A program made the position numbers and the translations under genes. From an uncultured Pelagibacteraceae bacterium (lineage in GTDB: Bacteria > Pseudomonadota > Alphaproteobacteria > Pelagibacterales > Pelagibacteraceae), in assembly GCA_902545635.1 (NCBI GenBank), contig CACCGT010000001.1, positions 1 to 64,000 of the forward strand: a DNA stretch of 64,000 bases. The letters run 5' to 3'. How positions within the stretch are numbered: position 1 is the stretch's first letter; every line of letters starts with the position of its first letter. The notes below the pieces were generated by a model. That model worked only from the letters and a program-made list of their open reading frames with translations, had not been told where the DNA came from and did no database searches. Shown here in pieces: positions 54,090 through 62,878 of this stretch.

Positions 54090-55338
54090 CAGCTCGTCTT
54101 CCTAATAGTCTAAAATAAATAAACATAAATATTAAAAGAAGCAAAACTATAACTATTGATACAGCAGATCCCATTCCAATATCAGATATTGTGAAACCTT
54201 GCTCATAAACATTAATTGGCAATGTTCTAGTACCTGACGCTCCTCCAGTAAGTAAAAAAATATCTTCAAATTTATTAAAATTCCAAATAAATCTAATCAT
54301 AAACAAAATTGATATTACTGCGATAATCTGTGGCAGTGTTATGCTAATAAATTTTTGAAGCGGTCCAGCTCCATCGACATCTGCTGCCTCATACAATTCT
54401 TTTGGAACAGCCTGTAGTCGAGCAAGTATAAATAAAAAAGCTAATGGAAAGTATCGCCAAATTTCAAAAATAATGACAGTTGTTAAAGCAAGTCTAAGCT
54501 TTAAATCAAAACCAAAAAAATTAATAGTTAAATATTTTTGACCTAATAAATTTAGAGGTTCCTGAATAACTTGAAAATTTAATAATAGATTGTTTAATGT
54601 TCCACTGTAAGGATCCAATAATAGCTCCCACGTATATGCTAATGCTACAACAGGTCCTACATATGGAAAAAGAAGAATACTTCTCATAAATGTTCTTCCA
54701 AAAAATTTTTGGTTTACGAGCTGAGCTGCTAAAATTCCAAATACTATTGATCCTACTGTACCAAAAAAAGTATAATAAAAAGTGGTAGACAGTAAATCAA
54801 AAAATTCATTTTGAAAAAAAACTTTTTTGAAATTTTTTAATGTAAAATTTGTATTTAAAAGAATATTATCTGATTTACCTGATAATTTTGGTTTGATTGA
54901 TTTAATTTCTTTTTTATCAATTTTCTCCCCTGAATTGTTGACAAGTATTATTTGAAAATTCTCTTTATACTTAGCTTTCCAATCTCCAAAATTACAATTT
55001 ATTATTAATGATTTTAGTTTACATCTTTCATCCAAATTTAATGGTTCTGTATTTTTTGGGATCTTATCTTGAAACTTAACATCCCTAATATCTAATATTA
55101 ATGAACTATTTCTTAACTTGTAAATTATTTTAATTTTATCAGGGCTTTCTTTTACAGATTTAACTATTTTTTTTGCTCTTGGTTCAGGTATTCTTATATC
55201 TTTTAAGCCTACTTCCTTAAAACTAATCCAAACATTGGCAAATATAGGAAACAATATTATTGAAAAAACCAGAAAAACTGCGGGTAATAATAAAATATAA
55301 GCAGTTCTTTTTTCTATTTTTGAAAGTGTATCGCTCAT
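54079..55338 (-). CDS. Sugar ABC permease 1 (MalF type) with large periplasmic insert
   Basis: A 419-residue permease: TM1 near 15-32, then an inserted hydrophilic domain (about 40-165, rich in Lys, with CKLKSLIINCNFGDWKAKYK) before TM2, recalling the P2 domain of MalF. The BPD_transp domain follows with the EAA loop KELYEAADVDGAGPLQKFIS. The insert probably contacts the binding protein. It starts 53 bases after the binding-protein stop, behind a perfect hairpin. Confidence 0.9.
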   Translation of the reverse strand: MSDTLSKIEKRTAYILLLPAVFLVFSIILFPIFANVWISFKEVGLKDIRIPEPRAKKIVKSVKESPDKIKIIYKLRNSSLILDIRDVKFQDKIPKNTEPLNLDERCKLKSLIINCNFGDWKAKYKENFQIILVNNSGEKIDKKEIKSIKPKLSGKSDNILLNTNFTLKNFKKVFFQNEFFDLLSTTFYYTFFGTVGSIVFGILAAQLVNQKFFGRTFMRSILLFPYVGPVVALAYTWELLLDPYSGTLNNLLLNFQVIQEPLNLLGQKYLTINFFGFDLKLRLALTTVIIFEIWRYFPLAFLFILARLQAVPKELYEAADVDGAGPLQKFISITLPQIIAVISILFMIRFIWNFNKFEDIFLLTGGASGTRTLPINVYEQGFTISDIGMGSAVSIVIVLLLLIFMFIYFRLLGRRADEN

Positions 55339-55342
55339 AATA

Positions 55343-55370
55343 AAAGCGGATAATACACATTATCCGCTTT
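55343..55370 (-). terminator. Hairpin after the sugar-binding protein gene
   Basis: A perfect 12-bp stem, AAAGCGGATAAT (55343-55354) and ATTATCCGCTTT (55359-55370), with loop ACAC, between the binding-protein stop and permease 1. On the minus strand it is followed by TATTATGAGCG, without a U run, so it is more likely a transcript-stabilising or attenuating stem than a full terminator. Confidence 0.75.
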
Positions 55371-55391
55371 CATTAAAATTTATTTAATAAT

Positions 55392-56720
55392 CTAGAATTG
55401 AGACAGTTTTTGATTGATCATGTCTACCGCTTGATCAATATCAATCTGCCCATCAACGTATAATCTAGTTATTCTATTTATAAACTTATTATTTATAATT
55501 TTAGAAGCTCTAGCGAGTTCACCTTCTTTAACACCCCATCTAGTAGCTTTATCTAAACCAGCTACGATGTTATTAATAACATCCTCAGAGTATAAATCTG
55601 ATAAAGGTGCTTTTCTATCAACTCCTACAGGTAATTTACTCCATGCTTTCGTAAATGCTGCAGGATCACTTGCATTTCCTCTTCTCACAGGGAATTTACC
55701 TTCTGGTGCAATTGATAAAGTTTTTGTGTAACCTTCATCCATTGAATATTTAATGAATGCACTTGCTTCTTCAGTATCTGCGTCAGCTGTTATACCAAAA
55801 TATCTTATATCAGCCCATGCAGCTCCTTTATTATTATTAGGTCCTTTGAATTTAGTAATAAAACCTGTCTTCGAAGCTAGTTCGCTTGAGGTTGGATCGT
55901 CATTTATTGTTGGAGGCGCAGAGTCTCTTAAGCCTGCTAGCTCATCCATTATAAATGGTGACCAAATTATCATCGGAGTTTTTCCAGCAAAGTACAATTC
56001 TCTAGATTGCTTCCAATACAATTCTCCTGGAGGACTTGCATTTGCAATAACTTTGTAAAACTCTAAAGCTGCCTTTAATTTTTTACCTTGTTTTTTTACT
56101 CCACCTTTTTTAACAACGTTTACTCCATTTGCTAAAAGAACATGCTCCAAAACCTGACTCATAAAGTTTTCATCAGTTTTAGTAGCTGCAACAAAACCAA
56201 ACATTCCGTCTCCAGAAAGTGCTTCTACTGCTTTAGTTATATTTTCATAACTTGTTGGTGGTTCAAGACCTGCTTTTTCAAATAAATCTTTTCTGTACAC
56301 AACCATTTGTGTCCAACCATCAACTGGAACAGCTGCTATTTTAGATCCACTTTTAGCCATGTTTAATGCACCTGGTGCAAAAGTTTTTTTGCCAAGTTCT
56401 TTAACAACTGCATTATTAGCATCTACATCTAATATTCCAGCTTCAGCCCAAGGTAAAACATATTGTAAAGTATGATATATTACATCTGGAAGATCACCAG
56501 CTGCAGCTGCGGCTGTTGCTCTTGTTCCTAAATCTTTTTCTTCTACAGGAATAACTTCAACCTTAATGCCAGTTTTAGCCTCAAAATCCTTAGCCATAGC
56601 TTCTTGTTTTGCCATTCTAGCTGGTTGAACCTCTGTAGTCCAAAAAGTGATGTCTGCAAAACTAACATTTGTTACAAAAAATATTAGAGTGCAAACAGTT
56701 ATTATTATTTTTTTAATCAT
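55392..56720 (-). CDS. Extracellular solute-binding protein, family 1 (sugar ABC importer)
   Basis: A 442-residue periplasmic binding protein. MIKKIIITVCTLIFFVTNVS begins a signal peptide cut before DITFWTTEVQPARMAK. FEAKTGIKVEVIPVEEKDLG and AAAAAGDLPDVIYHTLQYVL are typical of MalE/UgpB-like proteins, and the ligand cleft contains several Trp (WTQMVVYRKDLFEKAGLEPP, LYWKQSRELYF). It should capture a small sugar or glucosyl-glycerol type solute for the permeases and the GH63 hydrolase downstream. Confidence 0.92.
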   Translation of the reverse strand: MIKKIIITVCTLIFFVTNVSFADITFWTTEVQPARMAKQEAMAKDFEAKTGIKVEVIPVEEKDLGTRATAAAAAGDLPDVIYHTLQYVLPWAEAGILDVDANNAVVKELGKKTFAPGALNMAKSGSKIAAVPVDGWTQMVVYRKDLFEKAGLEPPTSYENITKAVEALSGDGMFGFVAATKTDENFMSQVLEHVLLANGVNVVKKGGVKKQGKKLKAALEFYKVIANASPPGELYWKQSRELYFAGKTPMIIWSPFIMDELAGLRDSAPPTINDDPTSSELASKTGFITKFKGPNNNKGAAWADIRYFGITADADTEEASAFIKYSMDEGYTKTLSIAPEGKFPVRRGNASDPAAFTKAWSKLPVGVDRKAPLSDLYSEDVINNIVAGLDKATRWGVKEGELARASKIINNKFINRITRLYVDGQIDIDQAVDMINQKLSQF

Positions 56721-56774
56721 TGATTTCCCCTCTTTTCGTTGATTAATTATGCAAATCTATCAGCGAGGCAAATG

Positions 56775-56800
56775 AAAGACAATAGGTATAAAGTGTCTTT
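56775..56800 (-). promoter_or_regulatory. Inverted repeat upstream of the sugar-binding protein gene
   Basis: AAAGACA (56775-56781) and TGTCTTT (56794-56800) form a perfect 7-bp inverted repeat with a 12-base centre, 55-80 bases before the binding-protein ATG, in the only gap of this operon. It could be an operator for a sugar-responsive regulator. No regulator gene adjoins it, and the match to any known site is unproven. Confidence 0.35.
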
Positions 56801-56832
56801 GTATCTCAAAAAGTCAATAAATATAATATTTT

Positions 56833-57789
56833 TTAAATTAAGAGTTTTTTATTTTTTAGAATTGATCTAATCACTTGAAACATTAGAGGAATTTTTTTTG
56901 AATTAAATTTTTTTAAAATAAAAGGGGCAATTTCTCTCACAAGTTGTTCGCCTTCAACAGTATCATTTGCCATAAACTTTTTTTTAGCTCTTTGAAAAGT
57001 AAAACCTTGTCCTAAGTAGTTTCCCATTTTACTATTTCTTCCACCCGCAGCACTTACATACAAGTCTCCTATACCTGATAAACTTAAAACTGTATCTTCT
57101 TTTCCATTTAAACGTTTAGTTATGTATTTCATTTCTAACAATGATTTTTGAAACAAACTTGAAGATTTATTTAAACTCAAACCAGAGCCTATTATCATAG
57201 AATAAATATTTTTTATTGCTGAGCATATTTCAACACCAACCACATCTTTAGAATATTCGATCAAATAGTATTTTGTAGAAATCATTTTACCTAACAATTT
57301 TGCAATCTTAATATTTTTATTAGCGATGATTACACTTGTTTGACATTTTCTAGCTAATTCTTTAGCCAAACATGGTCCTTTCAAAACTGATAAGTTTAAT
57401 CTAGGAACGCTTTTTAAAAGAGTTTGTGAAATAGTCAAAATCTTTTTATTTTGCTTTTCATATTTAAGACCTTTTGTAAGTAATAAAATTGGAGATTTTA
57501 CTTTAAATTTTTTTAATTCTTTCGTGATAAAATCGATACCTGTTAAGCTTAATGCTATAACTATAAGATCATATTTTTCATAAAATAATTCATTGGAATA
57601 TTTTTTAAATTTTAGTCTTTTTGGAAGATTAATTTTTAAAGCTGAATGAAATTTATTTTTTGATGATAAATTTTTAATAAACCTTTGACTGTATGGTTCT
57701 GTTATAAATACTTTGTGATTATTATCTATACATGGAATAGCAAAGGCTGAGCCCATGGCCCCACCTCCAATAATTAGAATTTTTTTCAT
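56833..57789 (-). CDS. gpsA: NAD(P)H-dependent glycerol-3-phosphate dehydrogenase (GpsA-like)
   Basis: A 318-residue dehydrogenase: KKILIIGGGAMGSAFAIPCI for nucleotide binding, LLLTKGLKYEKQNKKILTIS, VVGVEICSAIKNIYSMIIGS with the catalytic Lys, and LSLSGIGDLYVSAAGGRNSK near the end. It interconverts dihydroxyacetone phosphate and glycerol 3-phosphate. Lying between the sugar importer and, further on, glpK, it may oxidise glycerol 3-phosphate from a glycerol-containing osmolyte or serve lipid synthesis. A diverged paralog rather than the housekeeping copy is possible. Confidence 0.88.
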   Translation of the reverse strand: MKKILIIGGGAMGSAFAIPCIDNNHKVFITEPYSQRFIKNLSSKNKFHSALKINLPKRLKFKKYSNELFYEKYDLIVIALSLTGIDFITKELKKFKVKSPILLLTKGLKYEKQNKKILTISQTLLKSVPRLNLSVLKGPCLAKELARKCQTSVIIANKNIKIAKLLGKMISTKYYLIEYSKDVVGVEICSAIKNIYSMIIGSGLSLNKSSSLFQKSLLEMKYITKRLNGKEDTVLSLSGIGDLYVSAAGGRNSKMGNYLGQGFTFQRAKKKFMANDTVEGEQLVREIAPFILKKFNSKKIPLMFQVIRSILKNKKLLI

Positions 57790-57901
57790 AAATAAATTAA
57801 CTAAATTTAACTATTTATTATTAACAAGTAATTTTAAAGAAAAAATAGTTTTATTTTTTTGATTTTATTAATAAAATAACTTTTAAAATTGTACAATTAA
57901 T

Positions 57902-59230
57902 ATGAATAAAATAGCGATAATTGGTGCGGGGCCTTGTGGTCTGTCAATGTTAAGGGCCTTCGAGCATGCTGAAAAAAAAGGAGAAAAAGTTCCAGAAATC
58001 ATATGTTTTGAAAAACAGGATGATTGGGGAGGATTATGGAACTACAGTTGGAGAACTGGTTCTGATCAATATGGCGACCCTGTCCCTAATAGTATGTATA
58101 GATATTTATGGTCAAATGGACCAAAAGAATGTTTAGAATTTGCAGATTATTCATTTGATGAGCATTTTGGAAAACCTATTCCGTCATTCCCACCAAGAGA
58201 AGTATTATACAACTACATAATTGGGAGAGTGAGTAAAGGAAACATTAAAAGCAAAATAAAATTTAGTACAAGTGTAAAGAGTGTAAATTATAATTCAGAT
58301 AAATTTGAAGTCAGCTATCAAGATAAAACTAATAATAAAATATTACACGACAAATTTGATTATGTTGTTGTTTCAACTGGACATTTTTCAGTTCCATTTA
58401 TACCTGAATACAAGGGCATGAGTTCTTTTCCAGGAAGAATAATGCACTCTCATGATTTTAGAGATGCTGAAGAATTTAGAGATAAAAATGTTATTGTTCT
58501 TGGAAGCAGTTATTCAGCTGAAGATGTTGCTCTACAATGTAATAAATATGGAGCCAGAAGTGTAACTATTGGTTATAGGCATAACCCAATGGGTTTTAAA
58601 TGGCCTTCAGGTATGAAAGAAGTTTATTATCTAGATAGATTAGAGGGTAGCAAAGCAATTTTTAAAGATGGTACAGAACAAGAAGCAGACGTAATTATAT
58701 TGTGTACAGGATACCTGCATCATTTTCCTTTTTTAAATGAAAAACTGAGTTTAAAAACTCACAATAGATTGTATCCACCAAAATTATACAAAGGAGTTGT
58801 GTGGCAAGATAATCACAAGCTAATGTACCTTGGTATGCAGGATCAATTTCATACTTTTAATATGTTTGATTGCCAAGCATGGTTTGCAAGAGATGTGATA
58901 ATGAATAAAATTAAATTTCCCAATGATACTGAAATAGAAAAAGATATTTCTAAATGGGTTTCTATGGAAGAAAAATTAGAAAACCCAGATCAAATGATAG
59001 ATTTTCAAACTGAATATACTAAAGAACTTCACGAAATGTCAGATTATCCAAAAATTGATTTTGAGTTAATAAGAAAACATTTCAAGGATTGGGAACATCA
59101 TAAAATAGATGATATTTCAACTTACAGAAATAAATCTTTTTCATCACCTGTAACTGGATCCATTGCCCCTATTCACCATACTCCTTGGGCATCTGCGATG
59201 GATGACTCTATGGATACGTTTTTAAAGTAA
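57902..59230 (+). CDS. tmm: Trimethylamine monooxygenase (flavin-containing monooxygenase)
   Basis: A 442-residue bacterial FMO. FAD motif IAIIGAGPCGLSMLRAFEHA (near 8-13), the FMO signature FPGRIMHSHDFRD, NADPH motif VIVLGSSYSAEDVALQC, and Tmm-type wording YLWSNGPKECLEFADYSF and PTNS-like PVPNSMYRYLW. It oxidises trimethylamine to trimethylamine N-oxide; characterised SAR11 Tmm proteins have this length. It stands alone on the plus strand between gpsA and glpK. The TMAO demethylase gene tdm is not in the window; a TMAO/betaine-type transporter lies at 60722-63910. Confidence 0.92.
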   Translation: MNKIAIIGAGPCGLSMLRAFEHAEKKGEKVPEIICFEKQDDWGGLWNYSWRTGSDQYGDPVPNSMYRYLWSNGPKECLEFADYSFDEHFGKPIPSFPPREVLYNYIIGRVSKGNIKSKIKFSTSVKSVNYNSDKFEVSYQDKTNNKILHDKFDYVVVSTGHFSVPFIPEYKGMSSFPGRIMHSHDFRDAEEFRDKNVIVLGSSYSAEDVALQCNKYGARSVTIGYRHNPMGFKWPSGMKEVYYLDRLEGSKAIFKDGTEQEADVIILCTGYLHHFPFLNEKLSLKTHNRLYPPKLYKGVVWQDNHKLMYLGMQDQFHTFNMFDCQAWFARDVIMNKIKFPNDTEIEKDISKWVSMEEKLENPDQMIDFQTEYTKELHEMSDYPKIDFELIRKHFKDWEHHKIDDISTYRNKSFSSPVTGSIAPIHHTPWASAMDDSMDTFLK

Positions 59231-59238
59231 TAAATTTT

Positions 59239-60717
59239 CTATAATAAAGTTTTCTTGACGGATAACTTCCACCCATTCAACAATTTATTTCTAACAATAT
59301 TGCTTAATTTAGGTTTGAAAATTTTATCTTTTTTCCATGTTCTCTTTATTTGATCTAATGATTTAAATACACCAATTTGGTATCCAGCAAATAATGCAAC
59401 CCCCAGAGCTGTAGTTTCCAAAACTTTGGGTCTTTCTGTTTTAACATTGATAATATTTGCTAAAAATTGGGAAAACCAATTATTTTTAACCATTCCGCCA
59501 TCAATTTTAATTTTATTAGGCTTCAAGCCATCTTTCCTCATTGCATTAAAAAGATCATAGCTTTGATATGCCACAGACTCTATCACTGCTCTTACCAAAG
59601 TTTTCCAATCACTATCTCTAGTTAATCCTGTTATAACTCCTCTTGTATCAGGTCTCCAATATGGGGCTCCCATTCCACTAAAAGCTGGCACAACATAGAC
59701 GCCTTCATTATTTTTTTTTGATTTAGCAATTTGTTCAGTATCAGAAGCATTGTTTATTAGCTTTAACTTATCTCTTAACCATTGAACACCTGCCCCAGCA
59801 ATAAAAATAGAGCCTTCTAGAGCAAAGGTGTTTTTTCCATTTAACCTGTAACAAATTGTAGTTAATAATTTATTTTTTGAAATAATCTTTTTTGATCCTG
59901 TATTCAATATTGCAAAAGCTCCAGTTCCATAAGTACTTTTTATTGAGCCTTTTTCAAAACAAGATTGGCCAACAGCTGCAGCTTGTTGATCGCCCAAAAC
60001 TGCAGATATAGGAATTTCATATCCAACTATTTTTTTATTTGTAACTCCAAAATTATCTGCTGAATTTTTTACCTCTGGTAGAATTCTTTTTGGGACATTC
60101 AATTTTTTTAAAATTTCTTTGTCCCAAGTATTGTTATTAATATTAAATAACATTGTCCTACTTGCGTTTGTTGCATCTGTTAAATGATGTTTTCCGTTAG
60201 TTAGTTTCCAAATTAAATATGTATCTACTGTTCCAAACAATAAATTGTTGGTTTTTAAAAGTTTTTTTGAAATTTTAACATTTTTTAAGATCCATTTAAT
60301 TTTTGTAGCTGAAAAATATGGATCAATAAATAATCCAGTTTTTTTTCTAAAAGTAGTTTCAAATTTTTTTTTCTTTAATTTTTCACAATATTTTTGTGTT
60401 CTTCTATCTTGCCAAACAATAGCATTATAAATTGCTTTGCCGGTTTTTTTATTCCAAAGGATAGTAGTTTCTCTTTGATTTGTAATTCCAATACTTAATA
60501 TTTTACCTTTTAAAGTTGAAGCTTTTTTAATTACTCCCTTTAAAGCTTTAATAGATGAAGACCAAATTTCATTTGGATTATGCTCTACCCATCCATTTTT
60601 TGGAAAATATTGAGTAAACTCGAATTGAGATGTGAATATAATATTACCTTGTAAATCAAATAAAATTGCTCTTGAAGATGTTGTGCCTTGATCAATAGCT
60701 ACAAGAAACTTTTTCAC
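59239..60717 (-). CDS. glpK: Glycerol kinase
   Basis: A 492-residue FGGY-family kinase. KFLVAIDQGTTSSRAILFDL at the start, GWVEHNPNEIWSSSIKALKG, SIGITNQRETTILWNKKTGK, VLGDQQAAAVGQSCFEKGSI and KSTYGTGAFAIL match GlpK. It phosphorylates glycerol to glycerol 3-phosphate. The stop lies 8 bases from the convergent tmm stop. With the GH63 hydrolase and the GpsA-like protein it completes a route for a glycerol-containing solute. Confidence 0.96.
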   Translation of the reverse strand: MKKFLVAIDQGTTSSRAILFDLQGNIIFTSQFEFTQYFPKNGWVEHNPNEIWSSSIKALKGVIKKASTLKGKILSIGITNQRETTILWNKKTGKAIYNAIVWQDRRTQKYCEKLKKKKFETTFRKKTGLFIDPYFSATKIKWILKNVKISKKLLKTNNLLFGTVDTYLIWKLTNGKHHLTDATNASRTMLFNINNNTWDKEILKKLNVPKRILPEVKNSADNFGVTNKKIVGYEIPISAVLGDQQAAAVGQSCFEKGSIKSTYGTGAFAILNTGSKKIISKNKLLTTICYRLNGKNTFALEGSIFIAGAGVQWLRDKLKLINNASDTEQIAKSKKNNEGVYVVPAFSGMGAPYWRPDTRGVITGLTRDSDWKTLVRAVIESVAYQSYDLFNAMRKDGLKPNKIKIDGGMVKNNWFSQFLANIINVKTERPKVLETTALGVALFAGYQIGVFKSLDQIKRTWKKDKIFKPKLSNIVRNKLLNGWKLSVKKTLL

Positions 60718-60721
60718 AAGT

Positions 60722-62875
60722 TTAATCTATACCCAAGTGTTTTTTTCTTTTATCAACCCAAGTTCTTATTAAATTGTCAAAAATTAAACCTATGAAAGCA
60801 ACACATATTCCTAATGTTAATCCAATTCCTGCACCTTTTTTGTCTGACAAAGCTTTTAAAATATATTGTCCTAAATCTTCTGTGCCAATAAATGCCCCTA
60901 TAATCACCATAAATAGAGCAAAAACTATAGTTTGATTAAGTCCCAACATCATATGTGGGAATGCTAAAGGAAACTCTATCTTAAATAATCTTTGAAATTT
61001 TGTTACCCCTGACATTGTTGCAGCATCATGTAAACCGGACGGGACACTTCTAAGTCCTTCTATTGTATATCTCGTTGCAGGTATAGTTGCATAAACTATT
61101 ACTGCTATAAGAACAGAAGTATCAGTTATACCGAATAGCATCATTACAGGAATTAAATATACAAATGATGGAAAGGTTTGGAAAATATCGCATACGTTTA
61201 ACATAAATTTTGTAGAGTGTTTATTTTGAAAACATAAAGTTCCGACTGTAAATCCAATAATACAAGACACGATCACACCAAATGTTGCCATATAAGTTGT
61301 GACTAAAGCTCTATCCCACCAAGGACTTAATGCTATAAATAAAGTCAAACCACAAACTACTAAAGCTGATCTTGTGCCACCAATCAAATATCCCGCTCCA
61401 ACTACTAACACTATTGTAGCTATCGCTGGCATTCTTAAATATAAAGCTCTCATTGGCTGAAGTACTTCAACAATCAACCACGTATTAAATGCTTTTATGT
61501 AAACAAAAAATGTATCAAATATCCAGTCAACTCCTTTATTCCAAAAATCAGCAGTTGATATCCCCTTATTATGTGGAACTTCAAATAAATAATTATATCC
61601 ATCTTTAAAATAAATAGATCCAAAATACGCTAACGCAATTCCTACAATCATTATTAGTCCAAAAAATAATGAGTTTTTATTCCTTTGGAAAAAATTTAGA
61701 TTCCCAAAATAATCAACTTGTTTATTTGCCCAGGCTAATGACATTTTATCCAATAGAATTGCAATCAAACTAATACAAAGTCCTGCTTCTAAAGCTAATC
61801 CAATGTTTAACTGATTTAATGCTAACAATAAATTAAACCCTAGACCTTTTGCTCCAATAAAAGCGGAGATAACAGCCATAGAAAAACAAACCATTATAAC
61901 TTGATTAACTCCGATCAAAATATCTCTTCTTGCTGTTGGAATTAAAACCTTGAACATTAGTTGCCAATTATTACATCCACTCATTCTACCAGCTTCAATA
62001 ACTTCCGGTGGCACAGCTCTTAATCCTAATAAGGTCAATAATATCATAGGAGGCACAGCTACAATCATTGTTATAATTACTGCTGCATGATCCCCAACTC
62101 CAAAAAGTACAAGAGCAGGAACTAATACGGCGTACTGAGGCATTGTCTGCATGACTAAAAGTATTGGATATAAAGCTTTTTCAACTCTTTTACTCTTAAA
62201 GGCAGCAATACCAAGACTTAATCCAAATATAAATGATAGTGGTGCTGCAACTAAAATAAAAGATAATGTCTGCATTGATGGTTTCCACTGACCAAAAATA
62301 GAAATATAAGTCATTGCTAAACCTGCAAAAATGGCCAACCCTCTACCACCTAACTTATAAGCAAGTATTGCAGAACCTGCAGCAACAATAGTCCATGGTA
62401 AGCCAGGTAATTCTGCCCAAGGATTAGCATCAATCCAATCCCAACTTGTAAATGCAACGATAGTCTCAAGTCCACCAAGTAAAATTTCTCTAATTAATTC
62501 AATAAGAAAAGTCATAAATGCAGTTAAATTTCTAGTAATTTGTAAAACTAAAGGTCTAGTTTTATATTCTTGAGTATCTTCGTTCCAAAACTCCATTGGC
62601 ATCCAATCATTCATTAAGAAAAATAAAGAGTCATTTATCCAAATTGGTAACCAGCCAAGTAAAGGAGGCAGTCTCCAAAAGACGTCAAAAGCGTAATACC
62701 TCACTTCTTTTCCTAAAAAAACAAACACGCTTTGATTGGGGTCTTTTACAAATTCAGCTTGTCCTCTAATAAATTTATAAGTTTCAGGTACATCAATTGC
62801 AAAACATAAAGCAAAAAATACTATTAATAAAAATATCCATTGAAATAATTTTGGGTATTTTTTAAATAATTCCAT
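60722..62875 (-). CDS. Fused ProW-type ABC permease (betaine/TMAO-type)
   Basis: A 717-residue permease with two BPD_transp domains, roughly 200-400 and 520-710. ILLVMQTMPQYAVLVPALVL in the first half and DIFQTFPSFVYLIPVMMLFG in the second are ProW hallmarks; EAA-type loops are EVIEAGRMSGCNNWQLMFKV and LHDAATMSGVTKFQRLFKIE. Tandem ProW permeases of this size occur in the TMAO importer TmoXWV and other betaine importers of marine alphaproteobacteria. The nearby tmm gene fits that reading. It follows the ATPase gene after 3 bases; the binding protein is not in the window. Confidence 0.85.
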   Translation of the reverse strand: MELFKKYPKLFQWIFLLIVFFALCFAIDVPETYKFIRGQAEFVKDPNQSVFVFLGKEVRYYAFDVFWRLPPLLGWLPIWINDSLFFLMNDWMPMEFWNEDTQEYKTRPLVLQITRNLTAFMTFLIELIREILLGGLETIVAFTSWDWIDANPWAELPGLPWTIVAAGSAILAYKLGGRGLAIFAGLAMTYISIFGQWKPSMQTLSFILVAAPLSFIFGLSLGIAAFKSKRVEKALYPILLVMQTMPQYAVLVPALVLFGVGDHAAVIITMIVAVPPMILLTLLGLRAVPPEVIEAGRMSGCNNWQLMFKVLIPTARRDILIGVNQVIMVCFSMAVISAFIGAKGLGFNLLLALNQLNIGLALEAGLCISLIAILLDKMSLAWANKQVDYFGNLNFFQRNKNSLFFGLIMIVGIALAYFGSIYFKDGYNYLFEVPHNKGISTADFWNKGVDWIFDTFFVYIKAFNTWLIVEVLQPMRALYLRMPAIATIVLVVGAGYLIGGTRSALVVCGLTLFIALSPWWDRALVTTYMATFGVIVSCIIGFTVGTLCFQNKHSTKFMLNVCDIFQTFPSFVYLIPVMMLFGITDTSVLIAVIVYATIPATRYTIEGLRSVPSGLHDAATMSGVTKFQRLFKIEFPLAFPHMMLGLNQTIVFALFMVIIGAFIGTEDLGQYILKALSDKKGAGIGLTLGICVAFIGLIFDNLIRTWVDKRKKHLGID

Positions 62876-62878
62876 AAA

